Shown here: positions 57,082 to 64,000 of the stretch, one piece after another | Layout: the number at the start of each line of letters is the position of its first letter | How positions within the stretch are numbered: the first letter of the stretch is position 1 | From: Oligosphaera ethanolica | GTDB lineage: Bacteria; Verrucomicrobiota; Lentisphaeria; Oligosphaerales; Oligosphaeraceae | Direction of reading: 5' to 3' | Assembly (NCBI RefSeq): GCF_030814695.1 | Contig: NZ_JAUSVL010000001.1 | Span: 4,376,227-4,440,226 of the forward strand | DNA length: 64,000 bases | Made by a program: the position numbers and the translations under genes | The notes under the pieces: generated by a model | Seen by the model: only the letters and a program-made list of their open reading frames with translations | Database searches by the model: none | What the model was told of the DNA's origin: nothing

Positions 57082-58305
57082 ATGACAAGTGACGATCTCA
57101 AACACAATCTGCTGCTATTTCGGCGCATGGACATATTGTCTCTGCTGCTGCACGTCGTTTTGCTGGGCATTGGCGTGTTGTTCATCCGTGGCGCTGGCCT
57201 GGAAGTGGGCGGGGTGATGTCTGAGATGTGGCAGCGGCAGCTGTTGTGGATTGGCGCCGGGACGGTGATTTATTTGGGCTGCGCGCTGTTTGATTATCGC
57301 TGGCTGGGGCGTTATGCGTGGATGCCGTATTTGGGTGGCCTGTGCATACTGGTGCTGCTGTTGTTGTTGAATCGGAGCATCAACAGCTCGCGCAGTTGGC
57401 TGGTCATTCCCGGCTTCGGCATGCTGCAGCCGTCGGAGCTGATGAAGCCGGTGGTTTTGCTGTTCATGTGCTGGGTCTATACGCATCCGACGCTGCGGCA
57501 CAGCCAGATACCCCCTTTGCTGGTGCTGCTGGCGATATTGGGTCCGCCGCTGCTGCTGATCCTCCTGCAGCCGGACTACGGCACCGCACTGGTGTACATG
57601 CCCTTTGCCTTCATGCTGCTGTTTGTGAATGGATTGAAATGGCGGCATATCATGCTGTCGGCCCTGGCGGCGCTGCTGCTGCTGCCCATCGGCTTCAGTT
57701 CTCTGCGGCCGCACCAGCAGGACCGCCTGAAGGTCTTCCTGGAAGTCCCCAGTCATTTTGCGCTGGCGGCGGTGTCGCCGTTGCTCAGCAATGCGCGTCG
57801 CGAACGCCTGGTGGAAGCGCAGCGGACTTTCTTTCTCAAGGCCGACGGCAAGCCGTTCGACAACTGGAACGCGCAGCAGTCATTGCTGGCGGTAGGCAGT
57901 GGCGGTTTCATGGGCAAGGGCTACCTCAAGGGTACGCAGTACGTGTTGGGCTATCTGCCCAAGACGGTGGCGCCGACCGACTTCATCTTTTCGGTGATCG
58001 CCGAGGAGGTGGGTTTTGTGGGGTCGGCCTGCGTGGTCTGTCTGCTTATCTGCCTGATCCTATGCATCTGCCGCACGGCCATTCTGGCTACGGACGAGCT
58101 CGGGACCTTTCTGGCTATCGGCATTGCGTCGATCTTTGCGACGCACACCTTTATCAATATCGGTATGACCATCCAGGCCGCGCCAATTATCGGCATACCG
58201 CTGCCTTTTGTCAGTTACGGCGGGTCTTTCATGTTCGGCTCCATGATGCTGGCGGGGCTGGGACAGAGCGTGCACATGCGGCGGGGGTTGGCGGAGGAGA
58301 CTTAA
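57082..58305 (+). CDS. rodA: Rod-shape SEDS glycosyltransferase RodA
   Basis: The 407-aa SEDS protein polymerises peptidoglycan during cell elongation at the inner membrane. About ten hydrophobic segments are visible. Family signatures are GFGMLQPSELMKP, LLQPDYGTALVYMP, TDFIFSVIAEEVGFVG and the C-terminal GIPLPFVSYGGSFMFG. An insertion between the central helices (about residues 225-275) contains the LKVFLEVPSH and SLLAVGSGGFMGKGYLKG regions seen in RodA/FtsW. RodA rather than FtsW is favoured by the sequence around VSYGGS. lepB follows after 4 bp. Confidence 0.88.
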   Translation: MTSDDLKHNLLLFRRMDILSLLLHVVLLGIGVLFIRGAGLEVGGVMSEMWQRQLLWIGAGTVIYLGCALFDYRWLGRYAWMPYLGGLCILVLLLLLNRSINSSRSWLVIPGFGMLQPSELMKPVVLLFMCWVYTHPTLRHSQIPPLLVLLAILGPPLLLILLQPDYGTALVYMPFAFMLLFVNGLKWRHIMLSALAALLLLPIGFSSLRPHQQDRLKVFLEVPSHFALAAVSPLLSNARRERLVEAQRTFFLKADGKPFDNWNAQQSLLAVGSGGFMGKGYLKGTQYVLGYLPKTVAPTDFIFSVIAEEVGFVGSACVVCLLICLILCICRTAILATDELGTFLAIGIASIFATHTFINIGMTIQAAPIIGIPLPFVSYGGSFMFGSMMLAGLGQSVHMRRGLAEET

Positions 58306-58309
58306 GGGC

Positions 58310-58831
58310 ATGGCATTGCGCATGAGACAACTTGGTGAGGCACTGCGGGCCTTCCTGCTGCCCCAGCCGAATCGGCGGTTCTGGATTCGGCTGGGGCTGG
58401 AAATCGTGGTGGCGTGGGTCTTTTTCGGCAAGGTCTGCACACTGTCCTGGACGCAAGGCGAGAGCATGTTGCCGACCTACGGCGACCGCGAGTTCCTGCT
58501 CTGCTGGCAGCCGCGCTACTGGTTTCGCGACCCGCGCCCAGGCGAGGTGGTGATGCTGCGCCTGGCGGGACCGCGCGTGATGCTGCTCAAACGGGTGGTG
58601 GCCGTGGCTGGCGACAGCGTGGAGTTCCGCGGCGGGGGCTTGCTGGTCAATGGCAAGGAACCGGACGCCTTCTGGGCGAGTCTGACGCTTTGCGACTGGG
58701 ACCTGCCCGAGCGCTTGGTCCGCCCCGGCCATATTTACGTGGTTGGCGACAACCGCAGCATGGGCATTGACGAGCATGAATTTGGCGAGATCGCCGTGTC
58801 GCGAGTGGTCGGCGGGCCGCTGTTTCACTAA
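58310..58831 (+). CDS. lepB: Signal peptidase I (S26 family)
   Basis: The 173-aa inner-membrane protease removes signal peptides from exported proteins. One N-terminal transmembrane segment (LGLEIVVAWVFFGKVCTL) is followed by the catalytic serine motif GESMLPTYG (Ser52). The catalytic lysine is in LLKRVVAVAGD (Lys94) and the box E motif is VVGDNRSMGIDEHEFGEI, with Met where most homologues have Ser/Asn-Ser. It is near the short end of the family length. It is coupled closely to rodA. Confidence 0.88.
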   Translation: MALRMRQLGEALRAFLLPQPNRRFWIRLGLEIVVAWVFFGKVCTLSWTQGESMLPTYGDREFLLCWQPRYWFRDPRPGEVVMLRLAGPRVMLLKRVVAVAGDSVEFRGGGLLVNGKEPDAFWASLTLCDWDLPERLVRPGHIYVVGDNRSMGIDEHEFGEIAVSRVVGGPLFH

Positions 58832-58846
58832 CTGGAGGTCATTTCC

Positions 58847-59356
58847 TTGCGCAGAAAAAAGCATTTATGGCGGCCTTTGCTCAAGCTCCTGCTAGTCGCA
58901 GGAGTGGCGGCGGGGCTTTTTTATTGGCTGCGGCCGTCGGAGGAAAAGCGCATCCGCAAGCAATTCCAGCGCTTGAGCGAGGCCATTGAAAAGAGCGGCG
59001 ACGAGGGCAATGCCAGCGCCGCCGTCAAGATGTTCGCGCTGGGCAATCTTCTCCATGAGCAGATCGACATCAGTATCCGGGACTTCCCCTACAACGGCGA
59101 GCAATCCGCCGAGACGCTCATCAGCCTGGCGACACGCGGGCGCAGCTTCTTCCGCACGATTTCGGTGGATATCTACGACATCGAGGTGATTCTGATTGAC
59201 CACGAGTTGGCCGACGCCCGCTGCGTGGCGCGGGTGGCTGTCGAGTCGGACAATTATCGCGACCACGGCGTCAGGCATTTTATGGCGTCGCTGGCCAAGA
59301 TTGACAAGAGCTGGCAGTTCACGGGTTTCCGTGAAGACGAGCTGCTGCGCAAATGA
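58847..59356 (+). CDS. Membrane-anchored protein of unknown function (NTF2-like fold possible)
   Basis: The 169-aa protein starts at TTG 58847, preceded by GGAGG. A basic start and one transmembrane segment (LLKLLLVAGVAAGLFYWL) are followed by a soluble domain beginning EEKRIRKQFQRLSEAI, with alternating strands at the end (IEVILIDHELADARCVARVA, WQFTGFREDELL). The helix-then-sheet order resembles small NTF2-like domains, but no family motif is certain. It lies 15 bp after lepB and 45 bp before hflX, so it belongs to the rodA-lepB-hflX series. Confidence 0.7.
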   Translation: MRRKKHLWRPLLKLLLVAGVAAGLFYWLRPSEEKRIRKQFQRLSEAIEKSGDEGNASAAVKMFALGNLLHEQIDISIRDFPYNGEQSAETLISLATRGRSFFRTISVDIYDIEVILIDHELADARCVARVAVESDNYRDHGVRHFMASLAKIDKSWQFTGFREDELLRK

Positions 59357-59401
59357 CGGCGAGTGATTAGTATTGGGTCTCAAAGCAACATAAAGGTGGC
59401 A

Positions 59402-60697
59402 ATGAAAGAAACAGGCGCGACCATCGTCAATGAAGATTCTACGAAGGTGCAATTTGCGTTTTTGGTAGGCGTGCAGACGGCCGAAAGCGGGCCGGAACGC
59501 ACCGAGGAGTTGTTGGCGGAACTGAGCGAGCTGGTGCGGACGCTCGGGCTGAGCATCACCGGCCAGCTGACGGCGAAACTGCGCGATATCAACCCGCGCC
59601 TGCTCGTCGGCGAGGGCAAGGCGCAGGAGATCTGCGACGCGGCGCTGCAGTCGGGCGCGGACGTGATCATTTTCGACGACTTTCTCACCCCGTCGCAACA
59701 GCGCAACTGGGAGAGCCTGGCCACTATGGCGGTCATTGATCGTCAGGAGGTCATTCTGGATATTTTTGCTGCGCACGCGCATACCAACGAGGCGCGTCTG
59801 CAGGTGGAGTTGGCGCAGGCCAACTACTCGCTGCCGCGGCTGAAGCGCCGCTGGACGCATCTGCATCGGCAGCGCGGCATGGCTGGCGGCATGGGCATGC
59901 GCGGCGAAGGCGAGCAGCAGCTGGAAGTGGACTCGCGGATCGTGCGGACGCAGATTGCGAAGCTCAAAGCCCAGCTCAGCGTCGTGCGTCAGCATCGGCG
60001 GGTGCAACGCAGTCAGCGCCTGCGCAAGCCGGTGCCGGTGGCAGCGATTGTCGGCTACACTAACGCCGGCAAGTCGTCGCTGTTGAATACCTTGACGCAG
60101 GCGACGGTACTGACCGAGGACAAGCTGTTTGCCACCTTGGATCCGACGGTGCGGCGGCTGGAATTGCCTGACGGCCAGGCGCTGTTGATGGCTGACACCG
60201 TCGGTTTCATCCGCAAACTGCCGCACATGCTGGTAGAGGCCTTTCATTCTACGCTGGAGGAAACAGCCATGGCCGACTACCTCATCGAAGTACTGGACGC
60301 CACGGCGGCCAGTCTCGAAGAGCACCACGACACCACCGCGCAAGTCCTCAAGGAAATCGGCGCCGGCGGCAAGCCGTCATTGCTGGTGCTCAATAAGGTC
60401 GATGCGCTGCCAGACCTCTTGTCCCGCCAGCGCTTGCAACGGCGTTTTCCAGACGCGCTGCTGATTTCGGCGACGACCGGCGAGGGCATTGACGCCCTGC
60501 GCGTCGCCATGGCTGAGCTCTGCCGCGCCAGCATGACGGAAATGGCGCTGCTTATTCCCCATAGCCGCTACGACCAGCTGACCCTGGTGCGCAAAACCTG
60601 CGCCATCCTCAGCGAAAGCTACGAGGACGCCGGCGTGCGCCTGACTGTGCGCGTGCCACTGGCCGCCCTGTCCACTATCAGCGCCTTCGGCGCCTAA
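59402..60697 (+). CDS. hflX: GTPase HflX
   Basis: The 431-aa ribosome-associated GTPase splits stalled or stressed ribosomes. The N-terminal HflX domain has RTLGLSITGQLTAKLRDINP and VGEGKAQEI. A coiled-coil-like central region includes GEGEQQLEVDSRI, a motif of the family. The G domain has GYTNAGKSSLLN (218-229), DTVGFIRKLP and NKVD. AAGGTGG precedes the chosen ATG, so the longer GTG start at 59363 is not used. Confidence 0.95.
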   Translation: MKETGATIVNEDSTKVQFAFLVGVQTAESGPERTEELLAELSELVRTLGLSITGQLTAKLRDINPRLLVGEGKAQEICDAALQSGADVIIFDDFLTPSQQRNWESLATMAVIDRQEVILDIFAAHAHTNEARLQVELAQANYSLPRLKRRWTHLHRQRGMAGGMGMRGEGEQQLEVDSRIVRTQIAKLKAQLSVVRQHRRVQRSQRLRKPVPVAAIVGYTNAGKSSLLNTLTQATVLTEDKLFATLDPTVRRLELPDGQALLMADTVGFIRKLPHMLVEAFHSTLEETAMADYLIEVLDATAASLEEHHDTTAQVLKEIGAGGKPSLLVLNKVDALPDLLSRQRLQRRFPDALLISATTGEGIDALRVAMAELCRASMTEMALLIPHSRYDQLTLVRKTCAILSESYEDAGVRLTVRVPLAALSTISAFGA

Positions 60698-60769
60698 GAC
60701 GGGGGAGCGGCGGTTTTTCTCGCGGACCGAGCGGACAGCGCGAACGGGCTTTTTTCGCGGGCTGAGCGG

Positions 60770-60912
60770 ACGGATCCGACGGTCTTTTTTTTCGCGGGCT
60801 GAGCGGACGGATCCGACGGATCAGACCGATCCGTCTGATTGATCGGTCCGATCGGTCCGATCGGTCCGATGACGAGCCAGACGAGTAAGACGAGTAAGAC
60901 GAGCCAGGTCAA
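60770..60912. repeat. GATC-containing 9-bp units and GACGAGTAA units
   Basis: GGATCCGACGG units, three GATCGGTCC-type copies (about 60841-60870) and three to four GACGAGNNA units (60871-60907) follow hflX. They resemble the 1637-1948 array in both sequence and order. There is no gene. Confidence 0.75.
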
Positions 60913-60914
60913 AT

Positions 60915-61173
60915 GTAATCGGCCAGCCATTGATATTGGATGCACGACATGCCTCTCGCTGGCGTGGTGGGACGCGACGTGCATCGCCAATGTGGCGCCC
61001 TCCGGGCGCAATTCTAACTTGCTATCATACCCCGGGTTGCGGCGCCCTCCGGGCGCCTCACCCGGGGCTATGCATGGTGCGGCCCTCCGGGCCGAACTTG
61101 GCCTATCTGACATTGTATTGCTGCGAAGCGGCAGAAGCGCTGAAAGTGCGAATATCAATGACTGACTGATTAC
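60915..61173. mobile_element. Complete 259-bp inverted-repeat element (MITE-like)
   Basis: The left end GTAATCGGCCAGCCATTGAT (23 bp in full) and right end (61151-61173) are inverted repeats with about three mismatches. The interior holds one copy of module B: a GCGCCC-TCC-GGGCGC hairpin, the nested ACCCCGGGT-type stem and CGGCCC-TCC-GGGCCG. GGTCAA occurs two bases before the left end and directly after the right end, a possible target duplication. There is no open reading frame, so any mobility would depend on an enzyme elsewhere. Confidence 0.75.
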
Positions 61174-61292
61174 GGTCAACTGTTGCTGCTGTCCTGTCGT
61201 GGCTTGGTTTATGCTGTGCAGGGATTACATTTAGCGTTTTTTCGCGACGATTATATATCATTACCAGAGCACCCTTACGACCCCAGGAAGCA

Positions 61293-62693
61293 ATGAAAGA
61301 CAGCTACGACATTGTGGTGATTGGCGGCGGTTTGGGCGGTTTGACGGCCGCCAATCGTCTGGCCCGCGCCGGGCACGCGGTTTTATTGACGGAGCAGCAT
61401 TCGCAGTTGGGTGGCCTGGCCACGTATTTCCAGCGCCGCGAGCACATTTTTGATGTGGCCCTGCACGGTTTTCCCGTCGGCATGAAGAAGAGTTTTCGCA
61501 AATACTGGGGGAAGGACTTTGCCGACCGGGTGACGCAGGTGAAGAGCATCCGCTTTGACAATCCGCAGTACAGCTTGGACAGCACCTTCGACACCAGCGA
61601 CTTCAGCGCCAAGCTCACGGGTCATTTTAAGATTTCGGCCGACACCGTCAAGGCCTTTTTTGCGGCCTTGGCCGCCGCGAACTATTACGACGACCAGCGG
61701 GAGACCACCCGGGAGTTCTTCAACCGCTTTTTCCCTGGGCGGACCGATGTGTGGCGTTTCCTGATGGAGCCCATCACCTACGCCAATGGCTCGACTCTCG
61801 ATGAGCCGGCCATCAGCTACGCCATCGTCTTCGGTAATTTCATGAGCGAGGGCGTCTACACGTTCACCGGCGGCACCGACCTGATGCTGCGGATGATGGA
61901 AGACGAGCTGCGCCACAACGGCGTCGATGTCGAGCTGTCCAGCTGCGCCGAGCGCATCTATGTTGATGGCTCGCGGCGGGTGCGGGCGGTAAGCATCAAC
62001 GGCCGCGAAGTCGCCTGCAAGGCCGTGGTCGGCAATGGCAGTCTGCCGCGGCTGGTGCACGAACTCGTCGGCGACGAACATTTTGCGCCCGACTACCTGG
62101 ACAAACTCAAGCTGGTGCGTCTGAGCAGCAGCAGCTGTCAGGTCTATATCGGCATCAAGGAGGGCGAGAAACTGCCCTTTATTGGCGATCTGCTATTCAC
62201 TTCGACCTGGCCGGAGTTCGATGCCGCCGCGCTGGCCAGCCGCAAGATCAGCAGCCGGACCTACTCGGTCTACTACCCGGAAATTCGCCCGGGGACGAGC
62301 AAGTACAGCGTCGTGGCGTCCATGAACGCGCTGTATGGCGACTGGGCGACGATGAGCAAAGACGAGTATCGCGCCGCCAAGAAGGACATGATCGAAGACA
62401 CGCTCAACGCGCTAAGCCGCTACATACCGTCGATCCGCAGCATTGCGGACTACACCGAAGCGGCGACCCCGAAGACTTTCCAACGCTACACCGGGCACCT
62501 GGCCGGGGCGACCTTCGGCACCAAGTTCGAGGGCCTGCGACCCAGCATGGACATCGGCAAGCAGGTCGGCGGACTCTACCACACCGGGTCGGTGGGCATC
62601 ATCATGTCCGGCTGGCTCGGTGCCGCCAACTACGGCGTCATTACCGCCAATGAGGTCGATCGCTACCTCTGTACCAGCCGTCGAAACGGCTGA
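61293..62693 (+). CDS. FAD-dependent desaturase/isomerase, CrtI/CrtISO-like
   Basis: The 466-aa flavoprotein has an N-terminal dinucleotide-binding motif VVIGGGLGGLTAANRLARAG and the family continuation QLGGLATYFQRREHIFDVAL. A middle FTGGTDLMLRMMEDEL and a C-terminal SGWLGAANYGVITANEV form the second FAD-binding part. This matches phytoene desaturase and carotenoid isomerase relatives, which act on polyisoprenoids at the membrane, but many homologues have other substrates. AGGAAG precedes the ATG. No other carotenoid gene is near. Confidence 0.75.
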   Translation: MKDSYDIVVIGGGLGGLTAANRLARAGHAVLLTEQHSQLGGLATYFQRREHIFDVALHGFPVGMKKSFRKYWGKDFADRVTQVKSIRFDNPQYSLDSTFDTSDFSAKLTGHFKISADTVKAFFAALAAANYYDDQRETTREFFNRFFPGRTDVWRFLMEPITYANGSTLDEPAISYAIVFGNFMSEGVYTFTGGTDLMLRMMEDELRHNGVDVELSSCAERIYVDGSRRVRAVSINGREVACKAVVGNGSLPRLVHELVGDEHFAPDYLDKLKLVRLSSSSCQVYIGIKEGEKLPFIGDLLFTSTWPEFDAAALASRKISSRTYSVYYPEIRPGTSKYSVVASMNALYGDWATMSKDEYRAAKKDMIEDTLNALSRYIPSIRSIADYTEAATPKTFQRYTGHLAGATFGTKFEGLRPSMDIGKQVGGLYHTGSVGIIMSGWLGAANYGVITANEVDRYLCTSRRNG

Positions 62694-62729
62694 CCCTAGC
62701 GACGATTTGCATCCAGCCGTCGCTGGGGG

Positions 62730-62759
62730 TTGACTTTTTTCTACCCGAGGCCATATTAT
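62730..62759 (+). promoter_or_regulatory. Candidate sigma-70 promoter of rpsT
   Basis: TTGACT (62730-62735) and TATTAT (62754-62759) are 18 bp apart in AT-rich sequence, leaving an mRNA leader of about 70 nt before the S20 start. Confidence 0.6.
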
Positions 62760-62837
62760 ATCTTCTGTTTTCATTAACTTCGTAGTTCATAACGCTGTTG
62801 ACATTTGTGACCCGTGTAAAAAGGAAGACTGCTGACA

Positions 62838-63101
62838 ATGCCGAACATCAAATCAGCCGCCAAGAGATTGAGGCAGAACGAAAAGTGCCGCGTGTTCAAC
62901 CGCATGCGCAAGTCCCGCGTCCGTACCAGTGAAAATATCCTTGACGATCTGATCAAGGCTGGCGACAAAGAAGCCGTTGTCGCAGGTTTGACCAAGTGCT
63001 ATTCTGAGCTGGACAAAGCCGCCAAAAACGGCGTGATTCACAAGAACAAGGCCAGTCGCAAGAAACAGCGTCTGGCCGCGCGCGTTGCAAAGATGGCCTG
63101 A
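62838..63101 (+). CDS. rpsT: 30S ribosomal protein S20
   Basis: The 87-aa basic protein begins MPNIKSAAKRLRQNEKCRVF, followed by NRMRKSRVRT and a C-terminal NKASRKKQRLAARVAKMA. These are the standard S20 signatures for binding 16S rRNA. Length and position of basic residues are typical. AAGGAAG lies upstream. It has its own promoter candidate and terminator, so it is monocistronic. Confidence 0.97.
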   Translation: MPNIKSAAKRLRQNEKCRVFNRMRKSRVRTSENILDDLIKAGDKEAVVAGLTKCYSELDKAAKNGVIHKNKASRKKQRLAARVAKMA

Positions 63102-63123
63102 TTGGCCCTCCTGTGAGATATCA

Positions 63124-63160
63124 AGGCACCAGGCGTCGGAGTATGCTTGGTGCTTTTTTT
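63124..63160 (+). terminator. Rho-independent terminator of rpsT
   Basis: An 11-bp stem including two G-U pairs (AGGCACCAGGC with GCTTGGTGCTT) and a 10-nt loop is followed by seven T residues, 20 bp after the stop. Confidence 0.88.
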
Positions 63161-63330
63161 ATGGCAATGACCCAGCGCTGTACCGACTGCCATTTAGCCT
63201 TAGTCGCGGCGGCCGGCGGCTAGCGGTGTGTCTTTCTTTGGTTTCAGTTCCGCCGGGCTGTCGGAGGAAAGCCGGTGTTCTGAGGCGAGTTATGTGACGA
63301 CATGCACAATTTAGCCTGGAGAATACGACC

Positions 63331-64000
63331 ATGACAAAGAACAGCCGCATGACGAAGAATCTTGGCGCGTACTTTGAGGACTGGTGCGCCCGGAGCGCGA
63401 ATGGCGCCGCTCTGATGTATCTTGACGGCCGGAATGAGCTGGTCCGCTACAGCTACAAGCAGTTTCACAGCGATGTGCTGGCGTGGTCCCGCTATTATCT
63501 CGACCACGGGGTGAAAGAAGGCTCGCGGGTGGCGATGGTGGCCACCAAGTGCCCGAGTCATTTTGTGTTTTTCTACTCCTGCTGGCGCATTGGCGCCATT
63601 GCGGTGCCCGTCTGCGAGACTCTCGGCGATCTGGAGATGGGCTTCATCCTGCGGGATTCGGACCCAGCCCTGGTGCTGGCTGAGAAGGACTTGGTAGGCA
63701 AGGTCACCGCCAACTGTGGCAACGTGCCGGTGATCAATGTGGACGACATGCCGCGTGGCGATATGGCGGCTCCAGCGGACGCGCCACTGAGCCAGGCGGA
63801 ACTTGATGCCGTCGCCACGCTGATCTACACCAGCGGTTCCACGGGCATGCCCAAGGGCGTGATGCTCACGCACCGCAATATCTGGACCAACGGCTACTGG
63901 GACTTGGACGCGTACGGCATGGACAGCACCGACCGCATCATGTCGCTGCTGCCGTACTGGCATAGCTTCGCGCTGGTCTGCGAAGTGCTGCTGACGCCCA
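63331..64000 (+). CDS. AMP-forming acyl-CoA synthetase, 3' truncated by the window
   Basis: The frame starts at ATG 63331 with GGAG upstream and stays open to the window end (223 codons). The N-terminal part has YFEDWCARSANGAALMYLDG and SRVAMVATKCPSHFVFFYSC, then the adenylation P-loop LIYTSGSTGMPKGVMLTHRN and LLPYWHSFALV. These fit the long-chain fatty acid-CoA ligase group of AMP-binding enzymes, which activate fatty acids for lipid synthesis or breakdown. The rest of the protein and the fatty-acyl motif lie outside the window. Confidence 0.88.
   Translation, partial: MTKNSRMTKNLGAYFEDWCARSANGAALMYLDGRNELVRYSYKQFHSDVLAWSRYYLDHGVKEGSRVAMVATKCPSHFVFFYSCWRIGAIAVPVCETLGDLEMGFILRDSDPALVLAEKDLVGKVTANCGNVPVINVDDMPRGDMAAPADAPLSQAELDAVATLIYTSGSTGMPKGVMLTHRNIWTNGYWDLDAYGMDSTDRIMSLLPYWHSFALVCEVLLTP

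Overview
The window looks like a chromosomal segment of a GC-rich, Gram-negative bacterium of the PVC group, most likely Lentisphaerota. The evidence is the pseudopilin genes with FTLIELLVV-type leaders whose -1 residue is His or Arg rather than Gly, a DUF3568-like lipoprotein, several very large glycoside hydrolases, a DUF6785-like membrane protein and an unusual amount of intergenic repeat DNA. This placement is an inference from gene content. The + strand is G-rich almost throughout whichever strand is coding, so it is probably the leading strand. One gene (38.9-41.9 kb) breaks that pattern.

Layout. 0-4 kb: three pseudopilin genes (the first cut by the window edge) and a lipoprotein with a strong terminator. 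4-6.3 kb: tRNA-Ser(CGA) and a duplicated repeat block. 6.4-8.5 kb: ptsH-ptsI on the minus strand. 8.7-11.3 kb: a repeat element split by an IS110-family insertion, then a 10-bp tandem array. 11.3-17.1 kb: an OleC-like AMP ligase, a short xylose isomerase and nth, separated by kilobase-scale tandem arrays. 17.2-19.9 kb: a PilT-like ATPase, a 59-aa membrane protein and an AsmA-like protein. 19.9-22.5 kb: seven tandem units, each with a perfect DnaA-box sequence, interrupted by an ISL3 element with an 8-bp target duplication. 22.5-29.9 kb: site-2 protease, solute-binding protein, TrkH-type and TrkA-type potassium uptake proteins, and a UbiB-family kinase. 30.3-48.2 kb: a carbohydrate region with a glycyl-radical activating enzyme, a GH50-like secreted hydrolase, a fucose/arabinose-isomerase-like protein, a Gfo/Idh/MocA oxidoreductase, a GH106-like protein, a third secreted hydrolase and a multispanning membrane protein. 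48.3-64 kb: gyrA, gyrB, a B12-binding radical SAM protein, an MgtC-like protein, rodA, lepB, hflX, a carotenoid-desaturase-like FAD protein, rpsT and a truncated acyl-CoA ligase.

The most unusual content is between the genes. At least one complete element (60915-61173) and several partial ones are bounded by imperfect inverted repeats of about 23-25 bp beginning GTAATC. Their interiors, and other intergenic blocks, are built from three hairpin modules. Copies of each module differ by paired, compensatory base changes, so base pairing appears to be conserved. Some copies have expanded into 162/47-bp, 172-bp and 90/25-bp arrays. No enzyme in the window is an obvious partner for these ends. Separate short arrays with 9- or 10-bp units lie just upstream of several genes.

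As a system, the 31-48 kb genes are consistent with secreted hydrolysis of a complex polysaccharide followed by isomerisation and oxidation of the released sugars. The ptsHI pair without sugar-specific EII genes and the orphan activating enzyme point to partners elsewhere in the genome.
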